DNA of 64,000 bases from Sporothrix humicola (lineage: Eukaryota > Ascomycota > Sordariomycetes > Ophiostomatales > Ophiostomataceae). Numbering within the stretch: position 1 is the stretch's first letter; every line of letters begins with the position of its first letter. Shown in pieces: positions 55,054-64,000 of this stretch. The notes beneath the pieces were generated by a model. The model made no database searches. It had not been told where the DNA came from and saw only the letters and a program-made list of their open reading frames with translations. A program made the translations under genes and the position numbers. The stretch covers positions 159,266 through 223,265 of the forward strand of contig WNYE01000070.1 of NCBI GenBank assembly GCA_021396245.1. Direction: 5' to 3'.

Positions 55054-55875
55054 CTATATCTTTGCATCCGCCACAGCACTTTCGCCGTCGCTCTTCTCGG
55101 CCTGCGTCTTGACAAACGACACTAGCGGCATCACCCACTCCTTGTTGATGGGCACGTAGTGGCCGCCTGGATGTGTCAGAGTGAGAGGCTCGACACACCG
55201 GTCCACCAGCGACTGTGTCCGTGTCTCGTCGACCACCGTGTCCAGGCCGCCGATGAAGTGCAGGGTGGGCGTTTTAATGGCTGGCTCGTACAGCCACTGC
55301 AGGTTCGGGGGCGGCGCCCAGAAGCCGCTGTAGATGACGGAAAACTTGAGCGGCTTGTGGCCGTTGGCCGCCCGCAGCTTTTCCACCCACTCCCAGTTGT
55401 AGCCGTCGGCCTCTCCCGAAGGGGCTGGCCTGTCCTCCAATGCTGCCGCAACAATGGCAGATGCCGCACCACCCTGGCTGAACCCCAGGACACCGTCCAC
55501 GCCGCCCGCCTCCTCAATGGTCTCGGCGAGCCGGGTCATGCCCTTGTCGAAAAACCGGTAGACGCCCGTCGCATCGTCGCGCCGCCACCATGCCCACGAG
55601 TCGGATGTGTCGTCTTCGTCCTCGACTGGGTTCTCCTCGGGGTCGTACCCGGGCATGTCCCGCGGCCGCAGCCGGTTGGGCCCCGTCGGGTAGATGAGCG
55701 TCGGTGCCAGGTGGAAGGGTGCCAGCGATTTCTGCAGCATCTTCTCGAGAGCGCGAGTCTTGGCGCGAAACAGCGTGCCGGACTGTGTGTAGCCGTGCAG
55801 CATCAGGATCTTGACCTCGCGCTTGGGAGGGGCGGCCGGCTTCGGCCGTGCCTGGGGATGAGGCTGAGCCGACAT
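55054..55875 (-). CDS. Fsh1-type serine hydrolase (PF03959)
   Basis: From the Met at 55875 the gene encodes 273 aa in one exon. The alpha/beta hydrolase fold is shown by ILMLHGYTQSGTLF (oxyanion region), nucleophile elbow GFSQGG with S133, D212 in GGLDTVVDE, and H239 in THPGGHYVP. The family includes yeast Fsh1-3 and human OVCA2, which are small esterases or thioesterases of poorly defined substrates. The frame continues upstream to an earlier ATG at 56025, adding 50 residues. These are rich in Ser, Leu, Arg and Pro with no acidic residue, resembling a mitochondrial presequence. The chosen start aligns with the family length. The longer form is discussed as a finding. Confidence 0.88.
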   Translation of the reverse strand: MSAQPHPQARPKPAAPPKREVKILMLHGYTQSGTLFRAKTRALEKMLQKSLAPFHLAPTLIYPTGPNRLRPRDMPGYDPEENPVEDEDDTSDSWAWWRRDDATGVYRFFDKGMTRLAETIEEAGGVDGVLGFSQGGAASAIVAAALEDRPAPSGEADGYNWEWVEKLRAANGHKPLKFSVIYSGFWAPPPNLQWLYEPAIKTPTLHFIGGLDTVVDETRTQSLVDRCVEPLTLTHPGGHYVPINKEWVMPLVSFVKTQAEKSDGESAVADAKI

Positions 55876-56953
55876 GGTGCAATATCTGGAGGAGGAGGAG
55901 AGAGATATGGAGGGCCGTTGAGACAGAGGAAAGGAGGAAGAGGCGGAAAAGATGGGTGTAGGCTGGCGGAAGAGAATGGGCGAGCACCGTAAAAGTCGCA
56001 ATGCTAGTGACGAAGAAGATTGCATGGAGGCGCAGTTTGGACGTAAAGAGGTTGTGAGGTGCAGTGCGGAGGTATTGATAATCAAAAATGCAAGTCGGTA
56101 GCACTTATCGGCCTGCCATGTGAGATGCCGAGTGAGTACAATCAGCGGCTGTCCAGGTACTGTACCTCGTTAGCTTAGCGCGAGGGGCAGAGCCTGGAGT
56201 GGCAACTGCCAACCACAGTACAAATTGTTGGTCCCTGAATTGGACCGGGACACACTGACGACAGAATCGACCGTGAACAAATTTGTGAATGAATTGAGTT
56301 GTATTCTATCTAAAATGCATTTGAATCACCAGACAGCGGCATGAATTGAAAGCTGAGACAAAGACAATTATATCAACTGAGGCACAGACGACCCGGAAGA
56401 CAGCTTCAGGCATATTGCATATGTTATGAACACACTACGAGAATTGGCGATAACATTGGGAGAGCTATTCACTTGGGACAGTCTATCCATGTCCGGATCC
56501 AGGCTTTGTCACAAATGTCTGAAAAGCCTGACTGGGCTGCATGCATGTACTCTGAGGACCAAACTGGGGGACAGGCCGGATGGCACGCTCTCATCCAGTC
56601 ATCTTTGAAGTATCGTCAAGCTCAGAAGCCAGCAGCTCGTCCTGATGCCTGGCTGGATTTCACGCAAAGAAACATGGTCGCACTTGTGTTCAATAGATGT
56701 ACTTTTTTGGTTGTTGTTCTATGGTACAAATTCCACACACACGCGTGTGAAGCATAAAAAACTCGCTGCCGTGTGGATGATGAAGATGAAGGTGGTGAAA
56801 CACGGTCAGCATCGATCTCGATCTCGATCTCTCGAAAAGTGTCGTCGGCTGGTCGCTCGTTCGTCTTATGCTATTCCAACTTTGCACATCGCCGTCGCTC
56901 GTCCGCTTCCGTCCTCGCTACCGCTTGCCATTACTTGTCATTCGTCAAAGTAT
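55876..56953. other. Intergenic region between Fsh1-type and atp18 genes
   Basis: This 1.1 kb stretch begins with the possible N-terminal extension of the Fsh1-type gene (55876-56025) and its promoter. It ends with the atp18 3' flank, where repeats of ATCTCG lie at 56812-56830. No further gene is seen. Confidence 0.5.
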
Positions 56954-57542
56954 TTAGTGCTTGTCGGCGTTGGCGCGGGCGTAGACGTTTCTCGGGTCGT
57001 TCTTCCACTCGTCGGCTATAGGGGAGGAGGGACATGGTTAGTATTGCGTTCTTCAGGGGGTCCAGTGGTCCATATCGGCCGGAGACTGGTCCATCCATAG
57101 TCAAGGAGCTCCAAGTACGTACACTGCATCGAGGCGGTCTGGGCGGCGTTGACGCCGTAGGCAATGATGATACCTGAAGATGTTAGACAGGGCACAGGAC
57201 GAAAACAGATAGAAATGTCGGCCGGACTGGGGGGCCGCCGCGCCGCAACCCCCGCATGTCGATATCGAGGCATCGGATATCGAACAGCCGGGGACGAGCG
57301 CATTGCGGCGCGGGTTCGACAGCAGGCGTTGAGAACGGGCCATTGAGGCCATCATCGAGAGTAGGACGTACCAGCGGCGAAGAAGGGGGCCATCGGCCGC
57401 ACTGTGTCGGGGGTTAGCATGCTGTCATATGGATCGCGACTGTCATGGTCGTGATGGACATTGAAGAGGAGGATGATGAGGAGGATCACGTACGGATGGG
57501 GCCGGGGAACTTCTTCAGGGGGGCGACGCCGAACCAAGACAT
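56954..57542 (-). CDS. atp18: ATP synthase subunit j (Atp18), four small exons
   Basis: The gene encodes only 63 aa. In transcript order the exons are 57494-57542, 57372-57401, 57123-57173 and 56954-57015. Introns are 92, 198 and 107 bp, all with GTACGT-type donors; a GCTAAC branch site lies in the first. The spliced protein starts MSWFGVAPLKKFPGPILRPM, continues APFFAAGIIIAYGVNAAQTA (one membrane helix, about 21-40), and ends SDEWKNDPRNVYARANADKH. The K-FP-P start, the MAPFFAAG helix and the KNDPRN motif match subunit j (i/j) of the mitochondrial F1Fo ATP synthase, a small inner-membrane subunit of the dimer interface and stator side. Each junction preserves frame. No single exon is long enough to be seen as an ORF. 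Confidence 0.9.
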
Positions 57543-59400
57543 GGTGACTGATGTGTGGGTGTGTGAGGTGGGAGAGAGTTGGGTGGATTGGCGAGGATTG
57601 AGTGGTGGTGATATGCGGTGTTGACGAGATGTTTTGTTCTCAACGGACAGTTCGAGGAGAAAGCGTTGTTTTTTGCCGAACCGTTTTTCCCTTGGTCCCG
57701 TCCTAGCCCGGTCCCTCTCTTTCGTTGGTGCCTTGCCATTCAGGCACAGAAATTGACAGGAAAGACCCACATGTCAAGTCACGTGCACACGTTAGCTAGC
57801 TCCATTTTTATCGCTCCCACGTCCACGCTAGTCCCTAGCAGTCGCGCCCCGTTTGCGGAGCCAGGAGCTGTCCATGTGACATCACCGCCAACTGAGGGGA
57901 AAGAGGCAAGCTGCCAAAGCGTCCAAAGTGTGGATTTGCCTTGTTTTGCAGCTGTCTAGACCCGTCTTTCCAGTGGTCATCCCCATATTTTGTGCCGTTT
58001 CTGGTGCCGTTTTACTCTGGGGAATATCAGGCCATTCGTGGCTTTTGACTTTCGGGGACGTGGAGAGAGACAAATCGAAGAGACAAATGGAAAAGGAAAA
58101 GAGGAGTCAAGGAGGCAAGCTGATGAATGGCAAGCGAGCTCGCAAGTCGAAGGTGAGCTTCTGGTGAGCAAATAAAAGGCTCAGCTCTCGTCATGTTTCT
58201 TTGTGGGCATTCCAATTCCTGTCCTTTCATAATCTGTTTTCAATTGCACTTTGAACATCTCACCGAGCTCACCAATCTGCCCATTCTTCTTTCCTTGTGA
58301 TTGATTTACGCGTTCTTGCCGTCATTGTCAATCGCCGCTGCCGCCTCTCCTTGTTCTCTCTCTACCTTCTTTCCTTGGTTATTCCTCGCTCTTTCCTTCT
58401 TGTTAATTGCAACACCATTTGCCGTTCCTGTACCTGTTTTCACATCTGAAAGACTGCGTCGCAGCTTCCCTTCTCAACTCTGAACCCCTCTTGCTCTCCT
58501 GCCCTGCTGTTCATTGCTGCTCCCGTCAGCCAATTATCCAGCGGCGCTGCCCACCCTCTTTGTCTGACCCCCGCTCTCATCTCGAGCTCTCTTGTCCATC
58601 GTGCCTTCTTTGTATTCGCAACACCACAGGCCGCCTTTTGTCCCTTCCTCCTTCCCCCAACTGCCACGACCACTGCCTGTCCCCGCAAAAGCGCTGACCC
58701 GAGCAACTTTGTACCGTGTTTACCCTCCTCTTTCCCTCCCTCTTTCTTCTCCTCCTCCCTTTCCGGTGCTACTCCAACAACCACCTGATTCGTGCCCTCT
58801 CACTCCTTCCCCTCTCCTTCTGTGCCCTTCCTGCACCTTCCCATACTCTGTACCCTCCATTCCACAAACAAAGCACAACGCTGATACAACCAACCGCCAC
58901 CACTACAACCGCCTTTTGTCTTCTCCTCTTCTCTGCCTTGTCTCTTCCACCAACCTTGGTGCTTCCTGCTTCTTGATTCTTGTCGCTTGCCACTGTCGCC
59001 GCTGCTGCCGAATACTTCTTCTCTGTCTCTCTTTCTGCTTGCCTCGTCTGCCGTTTTTCGTCTTCGAAATACCCGTCTGCCGATTCGCATATTCGCACGC
59101 CAGCACTGAACATAAGGACAAACGTCTCTTTTCCGACCCGGGAACTCTGCCAGAATTCCAGACCCTGTTTCTGACTCTGACGCTGTTTCTCTGACGTTTG
59201 TTCCTTGTTCGTGTTTGTTGGCTGTGCTCTGCGCGACACACCACACCACATCAACACACACCACTTTCGTCTGTCGATTCGATTCGATTATTCGATCCTG
59301 ACTGATTCGATCGTTGTCGACCTTGCTTGGCCACGATTTCCCATCGACCCCCTCAACGACCCCTCACCTTACTCCTCACCTCCGCTGCACTTCCTCCAAC
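57543..59400. other. Divergent region between atp18 and NIPSNAP genes, with a long pyrimidine-rich tract
   Basis: This 1.86 kb stretch serves two outward-facing genes. The left part contains the two-part element at 57777-57835. From about 58250 to 59400 the plus strand is strongly C/T-rich, interrupted by few purines, and runs into the NIPSNAP start. Frames such as 58592-59194 are open there only because stop codons need purines. Confidence 0.6.
57777..57835 (-). promoter_or_regulatory. Two-part conserved element, copy 2
   Basis: AGTCACGTGCACACGT (57777-57792) is followed after 30 bases by CCACGCTAGTCCC (57823-57835), both identical to the copy at 52828-52881. It starts 235 bp upstream of the atp18 ATG, in the same orientation relative to the minus-strand gene as copy 1. 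Confidence 0.5.
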
Positions 59401-60611
59401 ATGCTCGCACTCCGCCGGGTGTCCGCCGTGGCCGCTGGATCTGCAACACGCTTCACAGCTGTGCGGTCCCTCAGCTCGACGACAACATCTTTGCAAGCAA
59501 AGAAAGTGCCCGCCCTCGCAGACATTGTCCCCAACAGCCAGGACGACTTCAACAGCAAGCAGAAAGAATTCCGGGAGAAGCTGGCAGAGGCGCAGAAAGC
59601 GCAAGAATCAAGTGCGTCGTCCCCCCCTCTCTTTAACTCTACGCGGCCTGTGGCGCCCGTGCCGGCCGACGGTGCCGAGGACCCCAACGCGCCGCCTATG
59701 TTGCAGGGCCTGGGCTCACTTAGTATTACCGGTGGTAAAGGATCCCGGGCCGAAGCCTCGTCGAAAACGCCGCAGCGCAAGTCCGGCCCCATCTCGAATC
59801 TCATCTACGGCACAAAGGAGGGCCGCGAGCTCGACGCCCAGATCGAGGCCAGCTTTAGCCAGGTCCTGGCCCGCGGCAAGTATGTGCACTCGATCCTGAC
59901 GCACGAGGTCAAGCCCGACAAGGTCGCCGAGTATGTCGATCTGGTCGGCAAGTGGTACCCGCGCATGGCGAGCATCCCAGAGAATAAGGTGCACCTGGTC
60001 GGCTCCTGGCGCACCGAAGTCGGCGACTGTGACACATTCAGTAAGTTTTTTTGTCATCGCTTTTTTGCTATCGCTTTTATTGTCCTCGCTTCGCTCGCTC
60101 GTCTGCTACGCATACTGACAGTTTAGTCCACATTTGGGAGTACCAGCGCTACGAAGGTTACCACAACTCCATCAACGCCGTCGCCAGCCACCCAGAGTAC
60201 CGCGATTTTGACAACAAGCTGCGCTCGCTCATCAACAACAAGCACGTCTCGCTGATGCAGGAGTTCTCATTCTGGCCGACGACCCCGCCGCGCCAGCTCG
60301 GCGGTCTCTTTGAGTTAAGATCGTACACCCTCCACCCGGGCAACCTGCTGGAGTGGGAGACCCACTGGCGCCGCGGCCTCAAGGCGCGCCGCGAGGTCAT
60401 GGAGGGCGTGGGCGCGTGGTTCGTGCAGATCGGCGAGCTCAACACGGTGCACCACCTGTGGCAGTTTGCCAACCTGGAGGAGCGGAAGGTCCGGCGCGAG
60501 CAGAGCTGGGGCATAGAAGGCTGGAGCGACACTGTGCACCGGACGGTCCCTCTGATCCAGTCGATGAAGTCGCGCATCCTGGTGCCCATGCCATGGTCGC
60601 CAGTGGCATAG
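59401..60611 (+). CDS. NIPSNAP family protein, mitochondrial
   Basis: Two exons, 59401-60040 and 60127-60611, encode 374 aa. The intron is 86 bp (GTAAGT donor, ACTGAC branch site, TTTAG acceptor). Splicing joins GDCDTF to IHIWEYQRYEGY, a conserved NIPSNAP block. The first 35 residues (MLALRRVSAVAAGSATRF) form a clear mitochondrial targeting sequence. A disordered Pro/Ser/Gly linker follows (about 60-140), then two ferredoxin-like NIPSNAP domains. The first starts near YVHSILTHEVKPDK and the second at FELRSYTLHPGNLLEWE. Mammalian NIPSNAP1/2 are mitochondrial proteins implicated in mitophagy signalling. Fungal function is not defined. The 1.1 kb upstream is pyrimidine-rich, possibly a long leader. 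Confidence 0.92.
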
Positions 60612-61030
60612 ACAAAGCCATGGATCGATTTTGGATTATGGTTTAACTGGGCTCTTTTTGGGTTTGGACTGGTTTTATTACTGCTGCATTGGACTGCATT
60701 GTTGCGTCATATTGCTTCTATTGGTTTCTCACGTTGTTATTGGTTTCATCTGATTTGGTCTTTATCCCTTTGCGGCATTTTCTCATCTTCTTAGCAGCTG
60801 ACGGCGAAACTCCGAGCTGCCTCTGTTTCACGAAGCCCTTTATTTTCGTTTGAAATTATATTGAATAAAAAAAATTGAATTCCTAAAGGTGTATGCAAAT
60901 AACGTCACTTGGCACGGTGAATATACAAGTCGTACATGTGACATAAATCCCTCACAACGCCGTGATAAAACAGTAGATACAGCCCAAGTGGTATCCATGG
61001 TATATACATCTCCCACAGTGTCCGAGACAC
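60612..61030. other. Spacer between convergent NIPSNAP and Rav2 genes
   Basis: This 419-bp stretch with the 3' flanks of both genes is T-rich on the left, with an AATAAAAAAAATTG word near 60864 on the right. Nothing else is seen. Confidence 0.5.
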
Positions 61031-62418
61031 TCAGTCGTCCACCTCCTCGTCCATCACAGCCGCCAGGTTGCCTCGTATATGAAGCAGGGCGTGGTTGAGA
61101 GCATTCAGCTTTGCGCTCAGACTGAGCAAGCTTGGGTCGGCACTTTCAACACGAATCTTTTCCCTGACATAGATCCGAGCTGGGCCTTCGGGTGTCGCTG
61201 TCCCTGTATTCGGGCCGCTGTCTCTCCCAGAATCAGAGCCACCCGCTGCCGGAGTATTGTGCAGGCCCTTGGCACAACCGTCTTCACAACAGTACGTAAA
61301 CACTTGGTCGGCCTCGTCGTGCTCGATGCGGCGTGCCGTGCCGAGCGCCAGGGCAAACTTCATGCCCAGGTTGACGGGGATGTCGGCCGGTTCGAGGGCG
61401 CGCAGCCACAGGACGAGCTGGCTTTCCTGGAGGCCGATGTAGAAACTGATGCCGGGCGGGAGGTGTGGCAGGAAATGGGAGAGAGCGGCAGAGCGGGCGG
61501 ACCAGCCTGGGTCGGTCGCTAAGAGTGGTGGCCCTCTCAGTAGAGCGGAGGCGTCTTGTAGTGCCTGAGCCAAGACGCGCAGCTGTGCGGCCAGAAAGGT
61601 CTCAATCTTGGGTTGTAAGGGGGCCTTTCCTTTTGGAGAAGTCGGTTCTGACTCGGGGTAGGCGTGCGCGAGGGTAATGTCGAGGAGTTCGATCGATCGT
61701 GTGAGGAGGATGGACAGATCATCGAGCGGGGCAATCGTTATCGGATGTTGTGGGTTGATTGAGAGAGTCTGGGCCGGCAAAGTGCGCAGCTTGATGTTGA
61801 TGGTGCCCTTTGTGATGCGGGTGCCGAGGCGGGTGATGGTGCCCTTGACGGCCTCGGTTCGTGGTGTGCTGACAACCAGTGTGTTGCCTTGTTTCGACGC
61901 CGAGGGCTCCAGCAGTTGGTAGCAGTCCTGGAGACTGACGCGCAGACCGCGCAGGTCGTCGCCGATTTCGCTGAGGAGCCATTCGAGCTCGTTGCTCTGG
62001 GGTGAGGGAGTGCCTGTTAGCGGGTTTTCTGGAGATGGTTGTGTCGGCTTCGACTTTGCGTGCGCCTTTGCTTTGTCCGCCCTGACGACCTTGGTCTTGA
62101 TCTTCTCCTGGTCCAGCAGCTTCTTGAAGGGGTTCTGGTTCTGGATGCTCTTGACCATTTGCCGCGGCCGGGGTGCTTCTTTGAGGAAACCAACGTCAAA
62201 GGCGTGCGCCGACGGCACGGCTCCATGCCCTGGCAGCGGGCAGACAATAACCCAGTCGGACGACATGTCGGGGAGGAGGAAGACAAAAATTGTGAAGTGA
62301 GGGAAAGGGAAGACAAAGAAAACTTGCAACTTCCAACACCGACTGAACTCACCTCTGTCGTCTCGACGGCGGCTTTTAACTCGTCCGGCGCGAGAGGTGG
62401 CCAGATGGCCACAGACAT
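61031..62418 (-). CDS. rav2: Rav2/Rogdi-type RAVE complex subunit
   Basis: Exons 62353-62418 and 61031-61996 (transcript order) encode 343 aa. Exon 1 gives MSVAIWPPLAPDELKAAVETTE. The 356-bp intron has a GTGAGT donor, a GCTAAC branch site and a CCCCAG acceptor. Exon 2 starts SNELEWLLSEIGDDLRGLRV. The family (yeast Rav2, animal Rogdi) assists assembly of the vacuolar V-ATPase as part of RAVE. Diagnostic segments are ELEWLL near the start, LVVSTPRTEAVKGTITRLGTR, KGTINIKLRTLP and LHPLPPGISFY-like sequence, plus VNLGMKFALALGTARRIEHDEAD near the end. The intron is unusually long for this window and is open in frame. An alternative unspliced product would start at 62266 and have 411 aa. Confidence 0.83.
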
Positions 62419-63094
62419 GTTGTGTGTTGTTTCGAGGAGGACAAAAAGAGACGAAGTTCGTTTCGAGGATGCCTTGACTAGAAAACGCGATCGTGTCCTT
62501 TTCCCTTCCCCTTTCGCCCTGTTATGTTGAAGGTTGCGGGATCGATCACGAGCAGGCACCCATATTCTGGTTGGCGGGAGCTAGGGTCGATTGGACGGGG
62601 ATGGCCAGGCCTCCAAATAAATGTAGACCGGGTGAGGGTGTCCTTTTCGTTGATGCGAGGACCGCAGGAGTATCGGTAGAGGGAGGGGATTGTCGAGAGA
62701 AAGAAGCTCGTGTGGAGAGATTAGAAATGCATCTGCCTGAGAGGAAGGAGGTCGGAGAATGAAAGAGCGATTGGCGAGAGTTGGTGATGTGATTGGGGAA
62801 ATGGAAGGAGCGAGCTGCACTTGGCCTGCGATTTGCGCTGAGAGCTGTGGGGTTACAGTGGAGGAGCTGCCACTGGAAATGGTGGAAAGCGCGACCCAGC
62901 ACTGGGCAGCCTCGCGAAATTTTAGTCATCACAGCTCCACTAAAAAGATTGACATGAAAACATGAACATAGCTTTCAACAACACGCTTGAAGGGAATACA
63001 TCAACGACCACAATTCGGCAGCCTACTCAAATGGACGCAGCCTTGAGACAACCTTGTTTATAGCGGATTCTTTTCTTTTTCGCCTCTCCACATA
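62419..63094. other. Divergent promoter region of rav2 and pop7
   Basis: This 676-bp stretch lies between two outward-facing genes. A minus-strand frame at 62546-62932 is open for 128 codons but is Ser/Pro-rich without coding bias. I see no repeat or TATA box. Confidence 0.5.
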
Positions 63095-63822
63095 ATGGTA
63101 GCCTCACTAGGGGCCCAGTCCTCAAGCAAGGCGCCTTCAGACAAGGCAGACAAGTCGAGTGAGTAAAGGACTACTACCACGACCGACATTCATGAACTTA
63201 TGCTAACCTTGCAGACACCCGCATCATCACACGAAAAAGGGCCATCCTGGGCCGTGGTCAGCCGGGCTCAGCGTCCGTCAAACCTTTGGGCGTCCTCTTT
63301 GTCGCTACCAAGGCACCGTTCATGTCGGTGGTCAAGCGGGCCATCAAGATGCTCGAAAAGGGTCCCGGCGGACCGCGGTGGTCGTCCACAAAAGTGAAGT
63401 CTCTGTCGCTGCCAGAGCGGATCGCGCAGGCACAAGAGGCGCCGGTCCACGCCGGGACAACGACGGCGGCAACGGGCGCCGGTTCTGGCGTCAGCTACAA
63501 GAGCGCACGGCAGCGCGAGGTCGTGATGCTGGGAACAAGCCACGCGATCCAGAAGCTGGTGCTGGTGGCAGCATGGTTCCAGCGGCAGCAGGGCTACGTG
63601 GTGACGACGCGGACACGGTCGGCGGTGTCGGTAGACGACGTGTACACATTTGTTGGAGGAGAAGGCGATGAAGACGAAGAAAAGGAAGGAGAAGAAGGAG
63701 ACACAAACGCGATGGATGTGGACACTGCATCAAAAACGGCCAAAAGCACAGCAACAGCACCGACAAAGTCGGCACGGCTACGAAATCTGAGCTGCCTCGA
63801 AGTGGCTGTACGATTAATATGA
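63095..63822 (+). CDS. pop7: RNase P/MRP subunit Pop7/Rpp20 (Alba-like)
   Basis: Two exons, 63095-63158 and 63215-63822, encode 223 aa. The intron is 56 bp (GTGAGT donor, GCTAACC branch site, TGCAG acceptor). The splice yields NTRIITRKRAILGRG. The Alba-type domain then runs PLGVLFVATKAPFMSVVKRA, a low-complexity loop, and VVMLGTSHAIQKLVLVAAWF followed by YVVTTRTRSAVSVDDV. That order matches Rpp20/Pop7, which pairs with Pop6/Rpp25 to bind the P3 arm of RNase P and RNase MRP RNA. An acidic Glu-rich stretch (about 165-180) precedes a short C-terminal strand (LSCLEVAVRLI). Expected in the nucleolus or nucleus. It is longer than yeast Pop7 because of the inserted loop and acidic tract. Confidence 0.87.
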
Positions 63823-63845
63823 GTTGGGGGATATGTCACGTCTGT

Positions 63846-63896
<51 letters not shown>

Positions 63897-64000
63897 TTTT
63901 TTTTTTTTTTTTTTTTTTTTAGTAAAAAATAAAGTAAATTAAATTTTAATTATAAAAAAAACAAATAATTTTGGAAATTTATTTTTTTAGTTTGAAAGTT
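63823..64000. other. 3' flank of pop7 running into AT-rich DNA
   Basis: After about 24 bases the sequence becomes almost pure T and then AT-rich to the window end. No gene is seen. Confidence 0.6.
63847..63920. repeat. Very long poly-T tracts (T43 and T28)
   Basis: T runs from 63847 to 63889, is broken by AAG, then continues from 63893 to 63920. AT-rich sequence follows to the end of the window. Such lengths are difficult to assemble, so the exact counts may be unreliable. Confidence 0.85.

Noticed and set aside
58592..59194. 200-codon plus-strand frame upstream of NIPSNAP
   Set aside because: It lies wholly within the pyrimidine-rich tract, where stops are rare by composition.

Overview
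The window is nuclear DNA of a filamentous ascomycete (Pezizomycotina, most like a Sordariomycete; a finer placement such as Ophiostomatales would be a guess). Three things support this. Coding regions are GC-rich, with strong G/C bias at third positions, and lie in less biased intergenic DNA. Introns are mostly 55-110 bp, with GTGAGT- or GTACGT-type donors and CTAAC/CTGAC-like branch sites. The gene set is fungal: a Dur3 urea transporter, methylcitrate synthase, CRH cell-wall transglycosylase, New1/Elf1 ABC-F protein, and GT2-type hyphal glycosyltransferase. I find 20 well-supported protein genes and one weak candidate. I see no rRNA, tRNA, CRISPR array or transposon.

Layout. 1-5.4 kb: a 5'-truncated aquaporin, a duplicated-DUF427 protein, and a Dur3 urea transporter with a cluster of GATA sites upstream. 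5.4-8.8 kb: a gene desert ending in an AT-rich patch. 8.8-13.4 kb: three small-molecule-modifying enzymes (an APH-fold kinase, a TetX-like FAD monooxygenase and an SAM methyltransferase), followed by a second desert. 16.4-23 kb: a glutamine-synthetase-like ligase, an SDR oxidoreductase and mitochondrial 2-methylcitrate synthase. 23-27.4 kb: a desert. 27.4-45.6 kb: a secreted DUF4360 protein, a membrane-anchored CRH transglycosylase, New1/Elf1, a GT2 glycosyltransferase and a type II membrane GH16 protein, so mostly cell-surface genes. 45.6-51.2 kb: mostly noncoding with simple repeats and one weak Pro-rich ORF. 51.2-63.8 kb: compact housekeeping genes (an RNPS1-like splicing protein, proteasome Rpn5, an Fsh1-type hydrolase, ATP synthase subunit j/Atp18 in four tiny exons, a NIPSNAP protein, Rav2/Rogdi and Pop7/Rpp20). 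The window ends in long poly-T and AT-rich DNA.

Connections. Several genes serve mitochondria (methylcitrate synthase, Atp18, NIPSNAP, perhaps the Fsh1 protein). The most distinctive noncoding signal is a two-part sequence, a CACGTG-containing 16-mer followed by a 13-mer. It recurs in the same orientation and spacing upstream of the RNPS1-like gene and of atp18. Exon boundaries were chosen by reading frame, splice consensus and family conservation. They were not tested against RNA.
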